A stretch of DNA of 64,000 nt from an uncultured Paracoccaceae bacterium (GCA_905182165.1 CAJJAK010000004.1:1-64000); one strand, 5' to 3'. Positions 40,707 to 51,709 are shown, counted from the first letter of the stretch. The notes: generated from the letters alone by a model not told the origin. Program-made: numbers and translations.

Positions 40707-41489
40707 CTAAGCGTTAACATACATAAAAATGATACTGAAAGAGTATAGGCGTCTTCTATCAATATGATTCAAGTAATACAACATATATAAATCCCCTGCG
40801 CAGGTTGTATCAACAGGTATTACATTTGGTGTGGTGTGATTGAATTTTTTGCTTGCAGACAAATAACAAGAGCCCTCTGAGCCCTTTGTAATCAAAAGAG
40901 GCTTATCAAAACTTGAACCAAACTCTTGAACCAAAAGTGCGTGCTCAGTTTGATTAACAACTGTTAGATCAACATAGTCAAAAACACTTTTTACATGTGC
41001 AATGTTAAATGGTGCAGCGGAATATATAACTTTCATCTTTTTTGATTTTGCTACCTTTGCAGCATCCAAAACTAAATTAACCTCATTTTGTAAAAGACAT
41101 ATATCTCCAGGCAACGCACTGTCAAAACCACGTGTCAATCTTTCGAGCGTCTGAGTATCATTAGCCCCTGCAAAAAAAGTAATTGCATTTTCACCGCTTG
41201 GATCAATTGTGATATTCGCATGACCAGTTTTTATATTAGTTTTATGAATATTCTCTGTGTTAACTCCATTATTTCTCAGAATATCTAATAATTCATCACC
41301 ATCATAGCCAACAGCTCCTATATGGATCACATCAGAACCTGCTTTCTTAGCAGCAATTGACTGATTGGCTCCCTTGCCTCCAAGTCCATTTTTGTAACTG
41401 TCTACCCTTACCGATTCACCGGGGGCTGGAATTCTTGGGGTCCTATAAAAGTTATCTGAAACAATAGAGCCAAAGTTAAATATAGTCAC
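40707..41489 (-). CDS. PfkB family carbohydrate kinase (ribokinase-like), C-terminus shortened
   Basis: ATP-dependent sugar kinase of 260 residues, ribokinase-like. NGLGGKGANQSIAAKKAGSDV is the N-terminal PfkB signature, followed by GAVGYDGDELL, TGHANITIDPSGEN and FFAGAND. The catalytic aspartate is in VDTTCAGDLYM, where most relatives have GAGD. After this motif only about 30 residues follow and they do not look like the family's last two helices; relatives are nearer 300. A frame change after CAGDLYMLYYLNHI would give EDAYTLSVSF... to a stop at 40688, still short. So the end is truncated or damaged close to the terminator. Substrate unknown. Confidence 0.75.
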   Translation of the reverse strand: MTIFNFGSIVSDNFYRTPRIPAPGESVRVDSYKNGLGGKGANQSIAAKKAGSDVIHIGAVGYDGDELLDILRNNGVNTENIHKTNIKTGHANITIDPSGENAITFFAGANDTQTLERLTRGFDSALPGDICLLQNEVNLVLDAAKVAKSKKMKVIYSAAPFNIAHVKSVFDYVDLTVVNQTEHALLVQEFGSSFDKPLLITKGSEGSCYLSASKKFNHTTPNVIPVDTTCAGDLYMLYYLNHIDRRRLYSFSIIFMYVNA

Positions 41490-41492
41490 AAA

Positions 41493-43752
41493 TCAACCCA
41501 CCTTACAGGCGGCCATAATGGCCATATTTAGTACATCATTCGAAGTTGCAGATATATTACAAAGCTGAACTGGCTTATCAAGCCCAGATAAAATTGGGCC
41601 AATAACTGTAGCACCACCCATTTCTTGCATTAATTTTACAGATATAGATCCTGAGTGCCTTGCCGGTACAACAAGAATATTAGCTGGTGCGGTTAATCTA
41701 CAAAATGGGTAACTCGCTAAAACATCTTCATTTAACGCTACATCTGCAGTCATTTCACCATCATATTCAAAATCAGCACCACGGCCATCTAAGACTGAAG
41801 GTGCTTTACTCATTTTCTCAGCTCTCTCAGAAACTGGGTATCCAAAATTTGAGAAGCTAACAAATGCAACCCTAGGTTCCAAACCTAAATGTCTAGCAAC
41901 ACCAGCTGCTCTTTCTGCAATATCGGCCAAATCCTCTTCTTCTGGCCACTCATGAACTAAAGTGTCCGCCATCAGTACTAACCGACCCCGCAACATCATG
42001 GCTGTAACACCAACAACACCATCTCCAGGCTTTGCATCAAATACACGGTTTATCCTACTCAATACGGCAGCTGATTTTCTTGTAGCACCCGTAACCATTC
42101 CATCTCCATGCCCATGCGCCAACATTAGCGATGCAAAAACGTGTCTATCGCGTGTGGCCATTTTATGACAATCTCCTTGATCAAAACCTTCGCGTTGCAG
42201 TCGATCATAAAGAAAACTTTTATATTCTGACAAATGTTCTGTTTTTGCCGCATTTATGATTTCTAATTCTAAATAGGCATCAGATAAACCTTCAGCTTTC
42301 AATTTTTCTTTGATATCGTTTTCTCTACCAACAACTATAGCTTGCCCAAGGCCAGATCGTACGTAACTCACAGCTGCGCGAAGTACTCTTATATCATCTC
42401 CTTCAGCGAAGATCATTCGGGCTTGGGCATTTTTTGCTCTAACATGCAAGGTTTGCAACATTGAGGCCGTTGGATCCATACGCGCCCTCAGCGTTAATTC
42501 ATAAGCATCCATATCTATAATCGGACGTCGTGCGCATCCAGTGTCCATACCAGCTTTGGCGACAGCAGGTGGAATAGTGTAAATAAGTCGTGGGTCAAAT
42601 GGTGTTGGAATTATATAATCTCTTCCAAAACTTAGCTTTTTCCCATAGGCCATAGCCACTTCATCAGGCACATCTTCCCTAGCCAACTTTGCGAGCGCTT
42701 CAGCACATGCAATTTTCATAGGGTCATTAATTGCTCGCGCGTTAATATCAAGCGCACCTCTAAATAGATATGGAAACCCTAAAACATTATTTACTTGATT
42801 TGGGTAATCTGATCTTCCTGTCGCCACAATTGCATCAGGTCTAATTAAATGTGCCTCTTCGGGTGTTATTTCAGGGTCTGGGTTCGCCATAGCAAATATC
42901 ACAGGGTCTTTATTCATAGTTTCAAGCATTTGAGCTGTTACCGCTCCCTTGACAGACACACCAATAAAAACATCAGCGCCGTTTATGGCCTCTCCTAATG
43001 ACCTGAGCTTTGTTGATACAGCGTGTGCAGATTTCCATTGGTTCATACCTTCAGTACGTCCTTGGTAAATAACACCCTTCGTATCACAAGCAATACAATT
43101 CTCATGCTTAGCTCCCATAGACTTGATTAATTCTAAGCATGCTATTCCAGCAGCGCCTGCACCATTTAATACAATTTTGCACTCTTCAATTTTTTTGCCT
43201 GTTAGATACAGGGCGTTCATAAAGCGCCTGCTGCACATATACAGCTGTGCCGTGTTGATCATCATGAAAGACTGGGATATCCATTAATTCTTTCAGTTGC
43301 TGTTCTATTATAAAACAATCTGGTGCCCTAATATCCTCCAGATTTATTCCTCCAAATGATGGCCCCATATATTTAACTGCGTTTATGAACTCATCAGGAT
43401 CTTCTGTATCAAGTTCAATATCAATCGAATTTACATCAGCAAAGCGCTTAAATAAAACGGCCTTTCCTTCCATCACTGGTTTTGATGCTAAAGCACCTAA
43501 AATTACCTAAACCTAGAATTGCTGTTCCATTTGATATAACAGCAACAGTGTTACCACGCGTAGTATAATCAAATGCACTTTCAGGATTTTTTGCAATCTC
43601 TTTTACTGGAACAGCAACACCAGGTGAGTATGCTAAAGAAAGGTCTCGCTGCGTCGCCATAGGAGTAGATGCTACAACTTCTAACTTTCCAGGCTTTGGC
43701 TCTAAATGATAAGCCAACGCCTCTTCATCAGTAAACTTTCCATTTCAGCCAT
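41493..43752 (-). CDS. maeB: NADP-dependent malic enzyme with phosphotransacetylase-like domain, MaeB (frameshifted)
   Basis: Converts malate to pyruvate with NADPH. Pieces in order: from ATG 43752 MAEME, a one-base shift at 43737-43739, then [19 protein letters not shown] and [15 protein letters not shown]; a shift near 43470-43500; [21 protein letters not shown] and [13 protein letters not shown]; a shift near 43230; then [31 protein letters not shown] (in parts) with the NADP-binding glycines. The C-terminal half (from about residue 430) is the phosphotransacetylase-like domain typical of bacterial MaeB, regulatory by acetyl-CoA rather than catalytic. About 753 residues. Divergent from mutS. 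Confidence 0.93.
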
Positions 43753-43887
43753 TTTTTTTCCTAAATTAATTTTGAAAGCTAGGTTTATCAAGGTTAGCAA
43801 AACTTCTCAACCTAAACATAACGTATTCTCTTTAATGTATAAGCTAACATGGTTAGAATTTAATAATGAGAATATATAAATAGACCA

Positions 43888-46542
43888 ATGACCACAGTAA
43901 CAAAAAAAATAACTCCAATGATGGAGCAGTTCTTTAGTATAAAAAAAGACTACTCTGATGCATTGTTATTTTATAGAATGGGTGATTTTTATGAACTTTT
44001 TTTTGAAGATGCTATAAAAGCATCAGAGGCTTTAAACATTACCCTCACCTCCAGAGGAAAACATTTAGAACAAAAAATACCAATGTGTGGTGTTCCCGTT
44101 CATTCTGCTGATAACTATTTGTTATCTTTAATTAAAAAAGGCTTTAAGGTTGCTGTTTGTGAACAGATGGAAAGCCCTGCTGAAGCAAAGAAACGTGGTT
44201 ATAAAGCGATAGTAAAAAGAGATGTAGTCAGATTAGTTACACCAGGGACATTAACGGAAGAGTCTTTACTTGAGGCGCGTGAGTATAACTTTTTATGTGC
44301 TTTGTCAGAAATTAGAGGTAAATGTGCGTTAGCGTGGGTGGACATCTCTACTGGCGATTTCTGGGTGAAATCATGTGAGAAAACCCATCTAGGGTCCCTA
44401 ATTTCAAGACTCACACCAAAAGAAATACTTGTATCTGAAAACATGGGAAATACTCTACATGAAATGCTCATTGGGTCAAAAGCCACTATAACGCCACTCT
44501 CAAACCTTATGTTTGAGAGCACAAGCGCAGAAGAAAGGGTTTGTAAGCTTTATAAAGTTAATACACTAGATGGTTTTGGAAGCTTTAGTAGAGCAGAAAT
44601 AACCGCAATTAATGCTATTATCGAATATTTGCATTTAACCCAAAAGGGTTCTTTACCTATATTGAAAAAACCCATTAAAGAACTGACTGAAAATTTTTTA
44701 CATATCGATAGCTTTACAAGAAAAAACCTAGAATTAACGCGATCACTTTCTGGCGAACAGCGTGGGTCATTATTAAATACAATAGATCAAACAGTCACTG
44801 CTTCAGGCGCACGTTTACTCGAGAGCCGTTTAAGCAATCCATCTGCTAATATTGAAACTATAAAGAACCGTCAAAACGACATTAGTATATTTCTTAGAAA
44901 CAGTGGCGTAAGAGAAAATATTCAAAAATATCTAAAAAATATACTTGATATTGAGCGTGGTCTGACACGGATCTCCCTTAATCGATCTGGTCCACGTGAC
45001 ATAAAAGCTATTGGAACTGGGTTAATGTTTAGTCAAAAAATATTTAATGAACTTACTAAATTGAAAGAACCTACTTCTCTATCTTTTGATCTAAGTTCGT
45101 TAAAAGGCCACAAAACTATAATTGATAATATTGAGAAGGCATTAGTTTCAAACCCACCCGTTAATATTAAAGAAGGTGAATTTATTAAAAATGGTTTTGA
45201 TTATAATTTAGATAAACATCGGATGTTAAGAGATCAGGGCAAAAAAGTTTTAGCCCATTTGCAACAAAACTTAGCATTGAAGGCTAATATTTCGAGCCTA
45301 AAAATAAAACATAATAACGTATTAGGTTATTTTGTAGAGGTTTCAGCACGTCACTCAAAAAACATGTTGTCACCACCATTAAATGAGATGTTTATTCACA
45401 GGCAAACAACCGCAAACTCTATTAGATTTACAACGATAAGCCTAGGCGAAACAGAATCAGAAATTATAAATGCTAAAAATTGCGCTATAGCACTTGAAAA
45501 TCGAATTTTTGAAAAAATCCAGAGCGATATTTTGCAATGTGCTAATCAAATTTTAAATACTGCTAAAAGTATAGCTGAGGTCGATGTTATTTGCTCTTTA
45601 TCAAAAATTGCAAAAGAAGGGCGCTGGTGCAAACCTCTTGTTGATGGAACAAGAAGTTTTGAGGTGATAGATGGTAGACATCCAGTAGTTGAACAGGCGT
45701 TAAGAGAGAGCTCTGAAAATTACTTTATTCCAAATAATTGTAACTTAAGTTGCCGTGAAAATGATGCAAATATTTGGCTAATTACCGGACCAAATATGGC
45801 TGGTAAATCAACATTTTTAAGACAAAATGCTTTATTGGTTGTGTTGGCTCAAATGGGATCTTACATACCAGCTGCCTCTGCTAATATTGGTATTGTTACT
45901 CAACTGTTTAGCAGAGTTGGGGCGTCTGACGATCTAGCAAGGGGGCACTCAACATTTATGGTAGAAATGGTGGAAACAGCTGCTATTCTAAATCAGGCAG
46001 ATGAGAGATCATTAGTTATATTAGATGAGATTGGTAGAGGAACAGCAACATATGATGGTTTGTCAATCGCTTGGGCTACCTTAGAGTACCTTCATGATAA
46101 AAATAAATGCCGCGCTTTGTTTGCCACCCATTATCATGAGCTTGCATCTCTTTCAGACAAACTACCTGGCCTTACGAATGCAACTGTTTCAGTCAAAGAA
46201 TTCAAGGAGGAAATTGTTTTTTTATTTAAAGTGGTTCTAGGCTTTGCTGACAGATCTTACGGTGTGCAAGTTGCAAAGTTGGCTGGGATGCCACAACCTG
46301 TTTTAAAAAGAGCCGCGGAGGTACTTAATAAATTAAACTCTAGCGATAAGAAAGCCTCTAGTGATAAAAACAGGGTACTTGCACAGCTTCCACTATTTGA
46401 AAAATCTCTTACAGAATTAACCCCAACTCCAAACAAAGCTCATCCTATTGAACTTAAATTAAAAGATATAAAGCCAGACGAGATGTCTCCAATAGAGGCG
46501 TTAGAGCTAATTTATATATTAAAAGAAACTCTTTCTGATTAA
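43888..46542 (+). CDS. mutS: DNA mismatch repair protein MutS
   Basis: 884 residues, complete in one frame. The mismatch-contacting Phe-X-Glu is in MGDFYELFFEDA near residue 35. The ATPase has Walker A ITGPNMAGKSTFLRQ, LVILDEIGRGTATYDGLSIAW and the signature region ASDDLARGHSTFMVEM. The final 60 residues contain the beta-clamp-like PLFEKS and the C-terminal dimer segment. A small internal duplication (SSDKKASSDKN) sits before it. Its stop overlaps the convergent grpE stop by four bases. Divergent from maeB with 135 bases between. Confidence 0.96.
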   Translation: MTTVTKKITPMMEQFFSIKKDYSDALLFYRMGDFYELFFEDAIKASEALNITLTSRGKHLEQKIPMCGVPVHSADNYLLSLIKKGFKVAVCEQMESPAEAKKRGYKAIVKRDVVRLVTPGTLTEESLLEAREYNFLCALSEIRGKCALAWVDISTGDFWVKSCEKTHLGSLISRLTPKEILVSENMGNTLHEMLIGSKATITPLSNLMFESTSAEERVCKLYKVNTLDGFGSFSRAEITAINAIIEYLHLTQKGSLPILKKPIKELTENFLHIDSFTRKNLELTRSLSGEQRGSLLNTIDQTVTASGARLLESRLSNPSANIETIKNRQNDISIFLRNSGVRENIQKYLKNILDIERGLTRISLNRSGPRDIKAIGTGLMFSQKIFNELTKLKEPTSLSFDLSSLKGHKTIIDNIEKALVSNPPVNIKEGEFIKNGFDYNLDKHRMLRDQGKKVLAHLQQNLALKANISSLKIKHNNVLGYFVEVSARHSKNMLSPPLNEMFIHRQTTANSIRFTTISLGETESEIINAKNCAIALENRIFEKIQSDILQCANQILNTAKSIAEVDVICSLSKIAKEGRWCKPLVDGTRSFEVIDGRHPVVEQALRESSENYFIPNNCNLSCRENDANIWLITGPNMAGKSTFLRQNALLVVLAQMGSYIPAASANIGIVTQLFSRVGASDDLARGHSTFMVEMVETAAILNQADERSLVILDEIGRGTATYDGLSIAWATLEYLHDKNKCRALFATHYHELASLSDKLPGLTNATVSVKEFKEEIVFLFKVVLGFADRSYGVQVAKLAGMPQPVLKRAAEVLNKLNSSDKKASSDKNRVLAQLPLFEKSLTELTPTPNKAHPIELKLKDIKPDEMSPIEALELIYILKETLSD

Positions 46543-47129
46543 TTGGAGTTAGAAGACACCCCAACCTGAGCTGGACGAAGTAGCCGTTCACCTATTTTAA
46601 ACCCAACCGCCATGATTTGGATTATTTCCCCAGCTTTTGTGTCCGGCATTGGTGCTTCAAACATTGCTTGGTGTAATTCAGGATCAAATTTATCCCCAAT
46701 CTCTGGTAAGACTCTTATTATCTTGTGTTTTTCAAACCCACTTATAATTTCTTTTCTTGTTAGCTCAATTCCCTCAATCAAAGCGGAATTGGATTTTTTT
46801 TGTTCGTCACTTACTGTCTCAAGTGCTCTAGTAATGTTGTCATAAACTGAAAGTAAATCTCTAGCTAATTTCGTTCCACCATAAACTTCAGCGTCACTTC
46901 TATCTCTAATAGATCTTTTCCTAAGGTTTTCTGAATCAGCCAATGTACGCATCAACTTATCCTGCAGGGCATCTCTCTCCTCAATTAGTTTTTCTAAGTT
47001 TGGCCCCTCATCATCCAATTCTTCACTAGCATCTATAAGCTCATCATTTTCTTCAGATTCAGCTATCAACTCATCCAAAGATAAAAGTTCTTCTGGTTTA
47101 GTTTTTTTTGTTTCTTGTTTTTCGCTCAT
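46539..47129 (-). CDS. grpE: Nucleotide exchange factor GrpE
   Basis: 196-residue cofactor that releases ADP from DnaK. An acidic N-terminus (EELLSLDELIAESEENDELID, in parts) leads into a long coiled coil (about 50-110, LMRTLADSENLRKRSIRD) and a beta domain with the signature KFDPELHQAMFEAP and VGFKIGERLLRPAQVGVS. It follows hrcA by 11 bases on the same strand, the standard hrcA-grpE operon. Confidence 0.95.
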   Translation of the reverse strand: MSEKQETKKTKPEELLSLDELIAESEENDELIDASEELDDEGPNLEKLIEERDALQDKLMRTLADSENLRKRSIRDRSDAEVYGGTKLARDLLSVYDNITRALETVSDEQKKSNSALIEGIELTRKEIISGFEKHKIIRVLPEIGDKFDPELHQAMFEAPMPDTKAGEIIQIMAVGFKIGERLLRPAQVGVSSNSN

Positions 47130-47140
47130 AATTTCCTCAT

Positions 47141-48205
47141 TTAACCTCGTTCTGATAATGTTCTGCCCACCAATTGAGCAGTATAGTCTACAATAGGGAC
47201 AATTTTTCCATAGTTTAACCTTGTCGGTCCAATGACCCCGACTGCTCCAATAATTTTATGTTCAGAGTTCATATAGGGAGAAATAACCAAAGAACTACCC
47301 GAAAGTGAAAAAAGTTTGTTCTCTGATCCAATAAAAACCCTTACTCCCTCTCCTTTTTCAGTTAAGTTAATAAAATTAGCTATATCTTGTTTTCTCTCTA
47401 AGTCGTCAAACAACTCACGTATTTTTTCAAAATCGTCTTCTGCCGTTGTGCCATCAATTAAGTTTGCTCGTCCTCTAACAATAAGGCGACTATTATCAGT
47501 ATCTTTTCCATCCCAAACAGCAAGACCATCCTTAACTAATTGTGCTGCTATTTTATCAATTTCTAATTTTCTTTTACTAACTTCCCTCTCCATAACCTCC
47601 CTAAGCTCTGAAAGGGTTAGTCCTTTTGCATAAGCATTCATAAAATTTGCTGCTTCTCTAAAGTCAGATTGTGTTTGCCCTAAAGGTGGTTCAAAAACCC
47701 GGTTTTCAACCATTCCATCTGCTGTAACCAAAACTGCTAATGCGCGTTCAGGTGAAAGGCTTACAAATTCTATGTGTTTTATTGGAGCTTCTATCTTGGG
47801 TGCCAATACTAAGCTAGCACTCTTCGTTAAGCCAGATAAAACAGATCCAGCACGCGTTAAAATATTTGAAAGGTTTTTTGGATCTTCCTTAATGCTATAA
47901 TCAATTATTTCTTGTTCTTTATTTGAAATTTCACCAATCTCTAAAAGTGTATCAACAAATAACCTAAGGCCCTGCTGTGTTGGAATTCGACCAGATGAAA
48001 CATGAGGACTATCTAAAAGCCCCAGTACCTCTAAGTCTTGCATAACATTTCTAATAGTTGCTGGAGAAATTTCTTCTGCTAAGGTATTGGCAAGAGTCTG
48101 AGACCCAACAGGCTCTCCAGTTTCAATATATGAATCAACCAAATTACGAAATACAATTTTACTTCGTTCATTCATTTCTTGAATTATATTTTGTTTCTGT
48201 ATCAT
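47141..48205 (-). CDS. hrcA: Heat-inducible transcription repressor HrcA
   Basis: 354-residue repressor that binds CIRCE elements upstream of groE-type operons. N-terminal winged helix with NERSKIVFRNLVDSYIETGEPVGSQTL (in parts), ISPATIRNVMQDLEVLGLLDSPHVSSGRIPT (in parts), then the GAF-like domain with ISPYMNSEHKIIGAVGVIGPTRLNYGKIVPIVDY (in parts). ATG at 48205 is used; a second in-frame ATG at residue 11 (MNERSK) is equally plausible. No CIRCE repeat is seen upstream of this gene or of dnaK, so its targets (groESL) are probably outside the window. Confidence 0.94.
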   Translation of the reverse strand: MIQKQNIIQEMNERSKIVFRNLVDSYIETGEPVGSQTLANTLAEEISPATIRNVMQDLEVLGLLDSPHVSSGRIPTQQGLRLFVDTLLEIGEISNKEQEIIDYSIKEDPKNLSNILTRAGSVLSGLTKSASLVLAPKIEAPIKHIEFVSLSPERALAVLVTADGMVENRVFEPPLGQTQSDFREAANFMNAYAKGLTLSELREVMEREVSKRKLEIDKIAAQLVKDGLAVWDGKDTDNSRLIVRGRANLIDGTTAEDDFEKIRELFDDLERKQDIANFINLTEKGEGVRVFIGSENKLFSLSGSSLVISPYMNSEHKIIGAVGVIGPTRLNYGKIVPIVDYTAQLVGRTLSERG

Positions 48206-48330
48206 TTAACACCATTGAAAGGTTAAACATCTCTAATGACTTGTTTCTCATCAGTCAATTAAGCTTTTGCCCTTTACTCATACCTTTTTGACAGTTTATT
48301 AACTTGTATCGTTTTTAAAGGATTAAAAGT

Positions 48331-49056
48331 ATGCGCCCTTCAGGCAGAAATAATGACCAAATGAGATCTATAGAGATCGAAACTAACATCACAATGCATG
48401 CACGTGGCTCATGTATTATCCGTTGTGGCAATACGCACGTACTCTGCACGGCATCTGTCGAGGAACGTGTGCCCCCGTTTTTGCGAAACTCTGGCCTTGG
48501 TTGGGTTACAGGAGAATACGGAATGTTACCCGGATCCACATCAACCAGAAACAGACGTGAAGCTGCTTCTGGAAAACAATCTGGAAGAACTCAAGAAATT
48601 CAAAGGTTAATTGGTCGATCTCTTAGAGCTTGTATTGACAGAAGCGCCTTAGGGGAGCGACAAATAACAATAGATTGCGATGTAATTCAAGCAGATGGTG
48701 GAACAAGATGTGCCTCAATAACAGGTGGCTGGGTGGCACTTAAATTAGCGACAGATAGTTTGTTAAATGCAGGTGTATTGAACAGTGATCCAATTATAGA
48801 AAAAATGGCTGCTGTTAGTTGCGGTATTTATGGAAACCAAGCGGTGCTTGATCTTGATTATGCAGAAGATAGTGAAGCAGAAACTGATGCTAATTTTGTC
48901 CTAACAGGTTCAAACAAGATGATTGAAATTCAAGGTTCTGCTGAAGGATCACCTTTTTTAAGGTCAGAATTAAATGTGATGACTGACTTAGCTGAAAAGG
49001 GCGTCAAGGAACTAATGTTAATTCAAGAAGAAGCAATTAACCAATCCAATGCGTAA
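48331..49056 (+). CDS. rph: Ribonuclease PH
   Basis: 241-residue phosphorolytic exoribonuclease that trims tRNA 3' ends. [17 protein letters not shown] is the usual start; [37 protein letters not shown] (in parts), [15 protein letters not shown] and [14 protein letters not shown] are all diagnostic, including the phosphate-binding arginine region. Complete. It overlaps rdgB by eight bases and is divergent from hrcA, a common alphaproteobacterial arrangement (hrcA / rph-rdgB-hemW). Confidence 0.96.
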   Translation: MRPSGRNNDQMRSIEIETNITMHARGSCIIRCGNTHVLCTASVEERVPPFLRNSGLGWVTGEYGMLPGSTSTRNRREAASGKQSGRTQEIQRLIGRSLRACIDRSALGERQITIDCDVIQADGGTRCASITGGWVALKLATDSLLNAGVLNSDPIIEKMAAVSCGIYGNQAVLDLDYAEDSEAETDANFVLTGSNKMIEIQGSAEGSPFLRSELNVMTDLAEKGVKELMLIQEEAINQSNA

Positions 49057-49647
49057 AATAAATGAAGACACCGTTGTCATAGCTACTCACAATCAAGGGA
49101 AGCTTTTAGAAATCTCTGCCCTTTTTTCAAAATTCAATCTCAAAGTTATATCTGTATCAAACTTTAATCTTAAAGAACCAAAAGAAACTGAAGATACCTT
49201 TATTGGTAACGCCAGAATAAAAGCCCACTTTGCAGCAAAAAATTCGAATTTCCTGCACTTTCCGATGATAGTGGCTTTTCTGTAGAAATATTGGATGGTG
49301 CACCAGGTGTTTATAGTGCTGATTGGGCTGAAACACCAAATGGTCGAGATTTTTCTATGGCAATGTCAAAGATATGGAATAAAATTCAACACTCTAAAAT
49401 GCCATGCAAAGCAAAGTTTTGCTGCACTTTATGCTTAGCTTGGCCAGATGGGCATGATGAAATATTTGAAGGGAGCGTTAAGGGAGAGATTGCATGGCCA
49501 CCTAGAAAAAACGGGTTTGGTTTTGATCCAATTTTTATTCCAGACGGACACAAAAAAACCTTTGGCGAAATGAACCAAGACAAAAAGCATAAAATGAGTC
49601 ACAGATCTATAGCTTTTGGAAAACTAGTAAATGCCTGCTTGTCTTGA
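49049..49647 (+). CDS. rdgB: dITP/XTP pyrophosphatase RdgB (HAM1; frameshifted)
   Basis: House-cleaning enzyme that hydrolyses inosine and xanthosine triphosphates. N-terminal [18 protein letters not shown] contains the nucleotide-binding THNxGK motif, then [21 protein letters not shown]. The frame breaks near 49240-49250: the other frame reads [28 protein letters not shown] (in parts), the catalytic aspartate region. It continues to [21 protein letters not shown] and [10 protein letters not shown]. About 199 residues. Overlaps rph upstream and hemW downstream. Confidence 0.93.
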
Positions 49648-50794
49648 TTGGAAAAACGCTGGTTTCGGTATATATATCCATTGGCCCTTTTGCCAATCAA
49701 AATGCCCTTATTGTGATTTTAATAGTCATGTTAGTAAAAATGTTAATAATATTGATTGGAAAAAAGCGTATCTGTCTGAATTAAAACGCTATCATTCAGA
49801 GACTTCTGATCGACAGGTGGATTCTATTTTTTTTGGAGGAGGGACTCCCAGCCTTATGGATCCAAATATAGTTTCAAGTATAGTTGATCAAATCGCAAAG
49901 TTATGGGGGGTCAAAGATAATGTGGAAATTTCACTTGAAGCAAATCCATCATCTGTAGAAGCACAAAAGTTTTTAGATTTCAGAGATGCTGGGGTTAACC
50001 GGGTATCAATTGGAGTTCAGGCGTTAAATGATACCGATTTAAAAAAACTTGGGCGATTACATTCAGTGGATGAAGCATTAGAAGCTATAAGCATTGGTCG
50101 AAAAGTTTTTAACAGAACCAGTTTTGACCTTATTTATGCACGACAAGAACAAACAATCAAAGATTGGAAAACCGAACTTAAATTAGCCTTAAGTTTTGAA
50201 CCTGATCACTTATCGCTTTACCAACTTACAATCGAGCCAAATACAGCTTTTGGAAAACTGTTTAAGAATGGGAAATTATTAGGACTACCTGAAGAAGATG
50301 TGAGTAGCGAACTGTATCACATTACAGAGGAAATATGTTCTTCAAATGGTCTTTTACCATATGAAATTTCAAATTACTCTAAACCAAAGCATCAAAGCAT
50401 ACATAATAAAATTTACTGGAATTATGGTGACTACATTGGTGTGGGGCCTGGCGCACACGGACGCATAACCAATTCAAATGGAAGATTCGCCACTCAAAAC
50501 TACAGTAATCCAGAAAAATGGCTAATCCACGCCCATGAGAGCTCTGGTGAAAACTTAAGAACCTGCATAAGCAAAGCAGATCAAGCTGAAGAAATGGTAA
50601 TGATGGGTCTTAGATTGAACTCTGGAATCTCAAAAAACCGTTATCAAACTTTATCAGGAAAAAAATTCAACGAAAAAAACTTAACTAATCTGATAAATGA
50701 TGACTTGGTTCTGGTCGACAGAGGTTATATTAAAGCAACCCAAAATGGGAAGGCTGTCTTAAACAGTTTAATTTTAAACCTGCTGTTAAACTAA
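49631..50794 (+). CDS. hemW: Radical SAM heme chaperone HemW
   Basis: 387-residue radical SAM protein. IYIHWPFCQSKCPYCDFNSH carries the CxxxCxxC 4Fe-4S site with the extra downstream residue typical of the CPO-like group, followed by SIFFGGGTPSLM. It lacks the N-terminal extension of true anaerobic coproporphyrinogen oxidase HemN, so heme-delivery protein HemW is preferred. GVGPGAHGRI and QAEEMVMMGLRLNSGI are typical of HemW. Complete; starts within the rdgB 3' end. Confidence 0.92.
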   Translation: MPACLDWKNAGFGIYIHWPFCQSKCPYCDFNSHVSKNVNNIDWKKAYLSELKRYHSETSDRQVDSIFFGGGTPSLMDPNIVSSIVDQIAKLWGVKDNVEISLEANPSSVEAQKFLDFRDAGVNRVSIGVQALNDTDLKKLGRLHSVDEALEAISIGRKVFNRTSFDLIYARQEQTIKDWKTELKLALSFEPDHLSLYQLTIEPNTAFGKLFKNGKLLGLPEEDVSSELYHITEEICSSNGLLPYEISNYSKPKHQSIHNKIYWNYGDYIGVGPGAHGRITNSNGRFATQNYSNPEKWLIHAHESSGENLRTCISKADQAEEMVMMGLRLNSGISKNRYQTLSGKKFNEKNLTNLINDDLVLVDRGYIKATQNGKAVLNSLILNLLLN

Positions 50795-50827
50795 TATAAT
50801 TAATATCTAATCGTTTGTTATTTATAC

Positions 50828-51709
50828 CTATTTTGTTAATATATTTATTAGCTTATCTAACTGATCAAGATTATTATATTTTATTTTTAAAGATCCTTTT
50901 CCAGTTGACACATCATGACCTATATCAACAATCATACCTATCGCTGCTTTTAAATCTCCCTCAATAACCCGGGTATCCGCATCTTTTATTTTTGAAAGAG
51001 GTTTTTTTAAACCACTTCCTAAATCAACTTTAATAAGTTTTTCAATCTCCCTGACTGATAACTTCTTACGTATAATTTCTTTTGCCAATGAGGACGCATC
51101 ACTTCGAGTAATTAACGCCCTAGCATGACCAATTGAAATTTCACCCGAACCAAGTAAAATCTGCACATCGTTAGGCAAGTTTAATAATCTTAAAAGATTT
51201 GCTATATGGCTCCGACTTTTACCAAGAACTTTAGACAGCTTCTCTTGGGTATGACTAAACTTTACCATTAACTGTTGGTATCCATTTGCTTCATCTATGG
51301 GATTTAAATCAGCTCTCTGGATGTTTTCAATTATTGCTATTTCCAACACCTCAACATCGCTAAAACTTCGCACCACAACAGGAACCTTATGAACTCTTGC
51401 TAATTGGGCTGCTCTCCACCGACGTTCACCAGCAACTATTTGATATATATCATTTTTATCATTTATTTTTCTTACAATAAGTGGTTGTATAATTCCCTTT
51501 TCTATAATCGAATTCGATAAATCATCCAAATCATCCTTCAGAAATGTACGCCTTGGTTGGTTTGGATTGGGCTCAATCTGATCTATAGATACAGACAGGA
51601 CCCCAGTTTCCTCGTCTACATCATAATCACCGATAACTGGGTTAACTTCCGCCATTAACGCGGATAAACCTCTTCCTAAAACTTTCCTTTTCAGCTTCTT
51701 GTCTCCCAC
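50828..51709 (-). CDS. parB: Chromosome partitioning protein ParB
   Basis: 293-residue CTPase clamp that loads at parS and spreads on DNA. VSIDQIEPNPNQPRR opens the CTP domain and GERRWRAAQLARVHKVPVVVR holds the GERRWRA nucleotide motif; ENIQRADLNPIDEANGYQQLM follows. The helix-turn-helix (about 150-180) has TQEKLSKVLGKSRSHIANLLRLL (in parts). The last 40 residues form the dimer domain. It is immediately downstream of parA (one-base spacing) and two parS sites lie 0.9-1.4 kb upstream in rsmG. Confidence 0.95.
   Translation of the reverse strand: MGDKKLKRKVLGRGLSALMAEVNPVIGDYDVDEETGVLSVSIDQIEPNPNQPRRTFLKDDLDDLSNSIIEKGIIQPLIVRKINDKNDIYQIVAGERRWRAAQLARVHKVPVVVRSFSDVEVLEIAIIENIQRADLNPIDEANGYQQLMVKFSHTQEKLSKVLGKSRSHIANLLRLLNLPNDVQILLGSGEISIGHARALITRSDASSLAKEIIRKKLSVREIEKLIKVDLGSGLKKPLSKIKDADTRVIEGDLKAAIGMIVDIGHDVSTGKGSLKIKYNNLDQLDKLINILTK

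Noticed and set aside
46340..46375. Short duplication near the end of mutS (SSDKKASSDK)
   Set aside because: Small in-frame repeat in a variable linker; no sign of a mobile or regulatory element.
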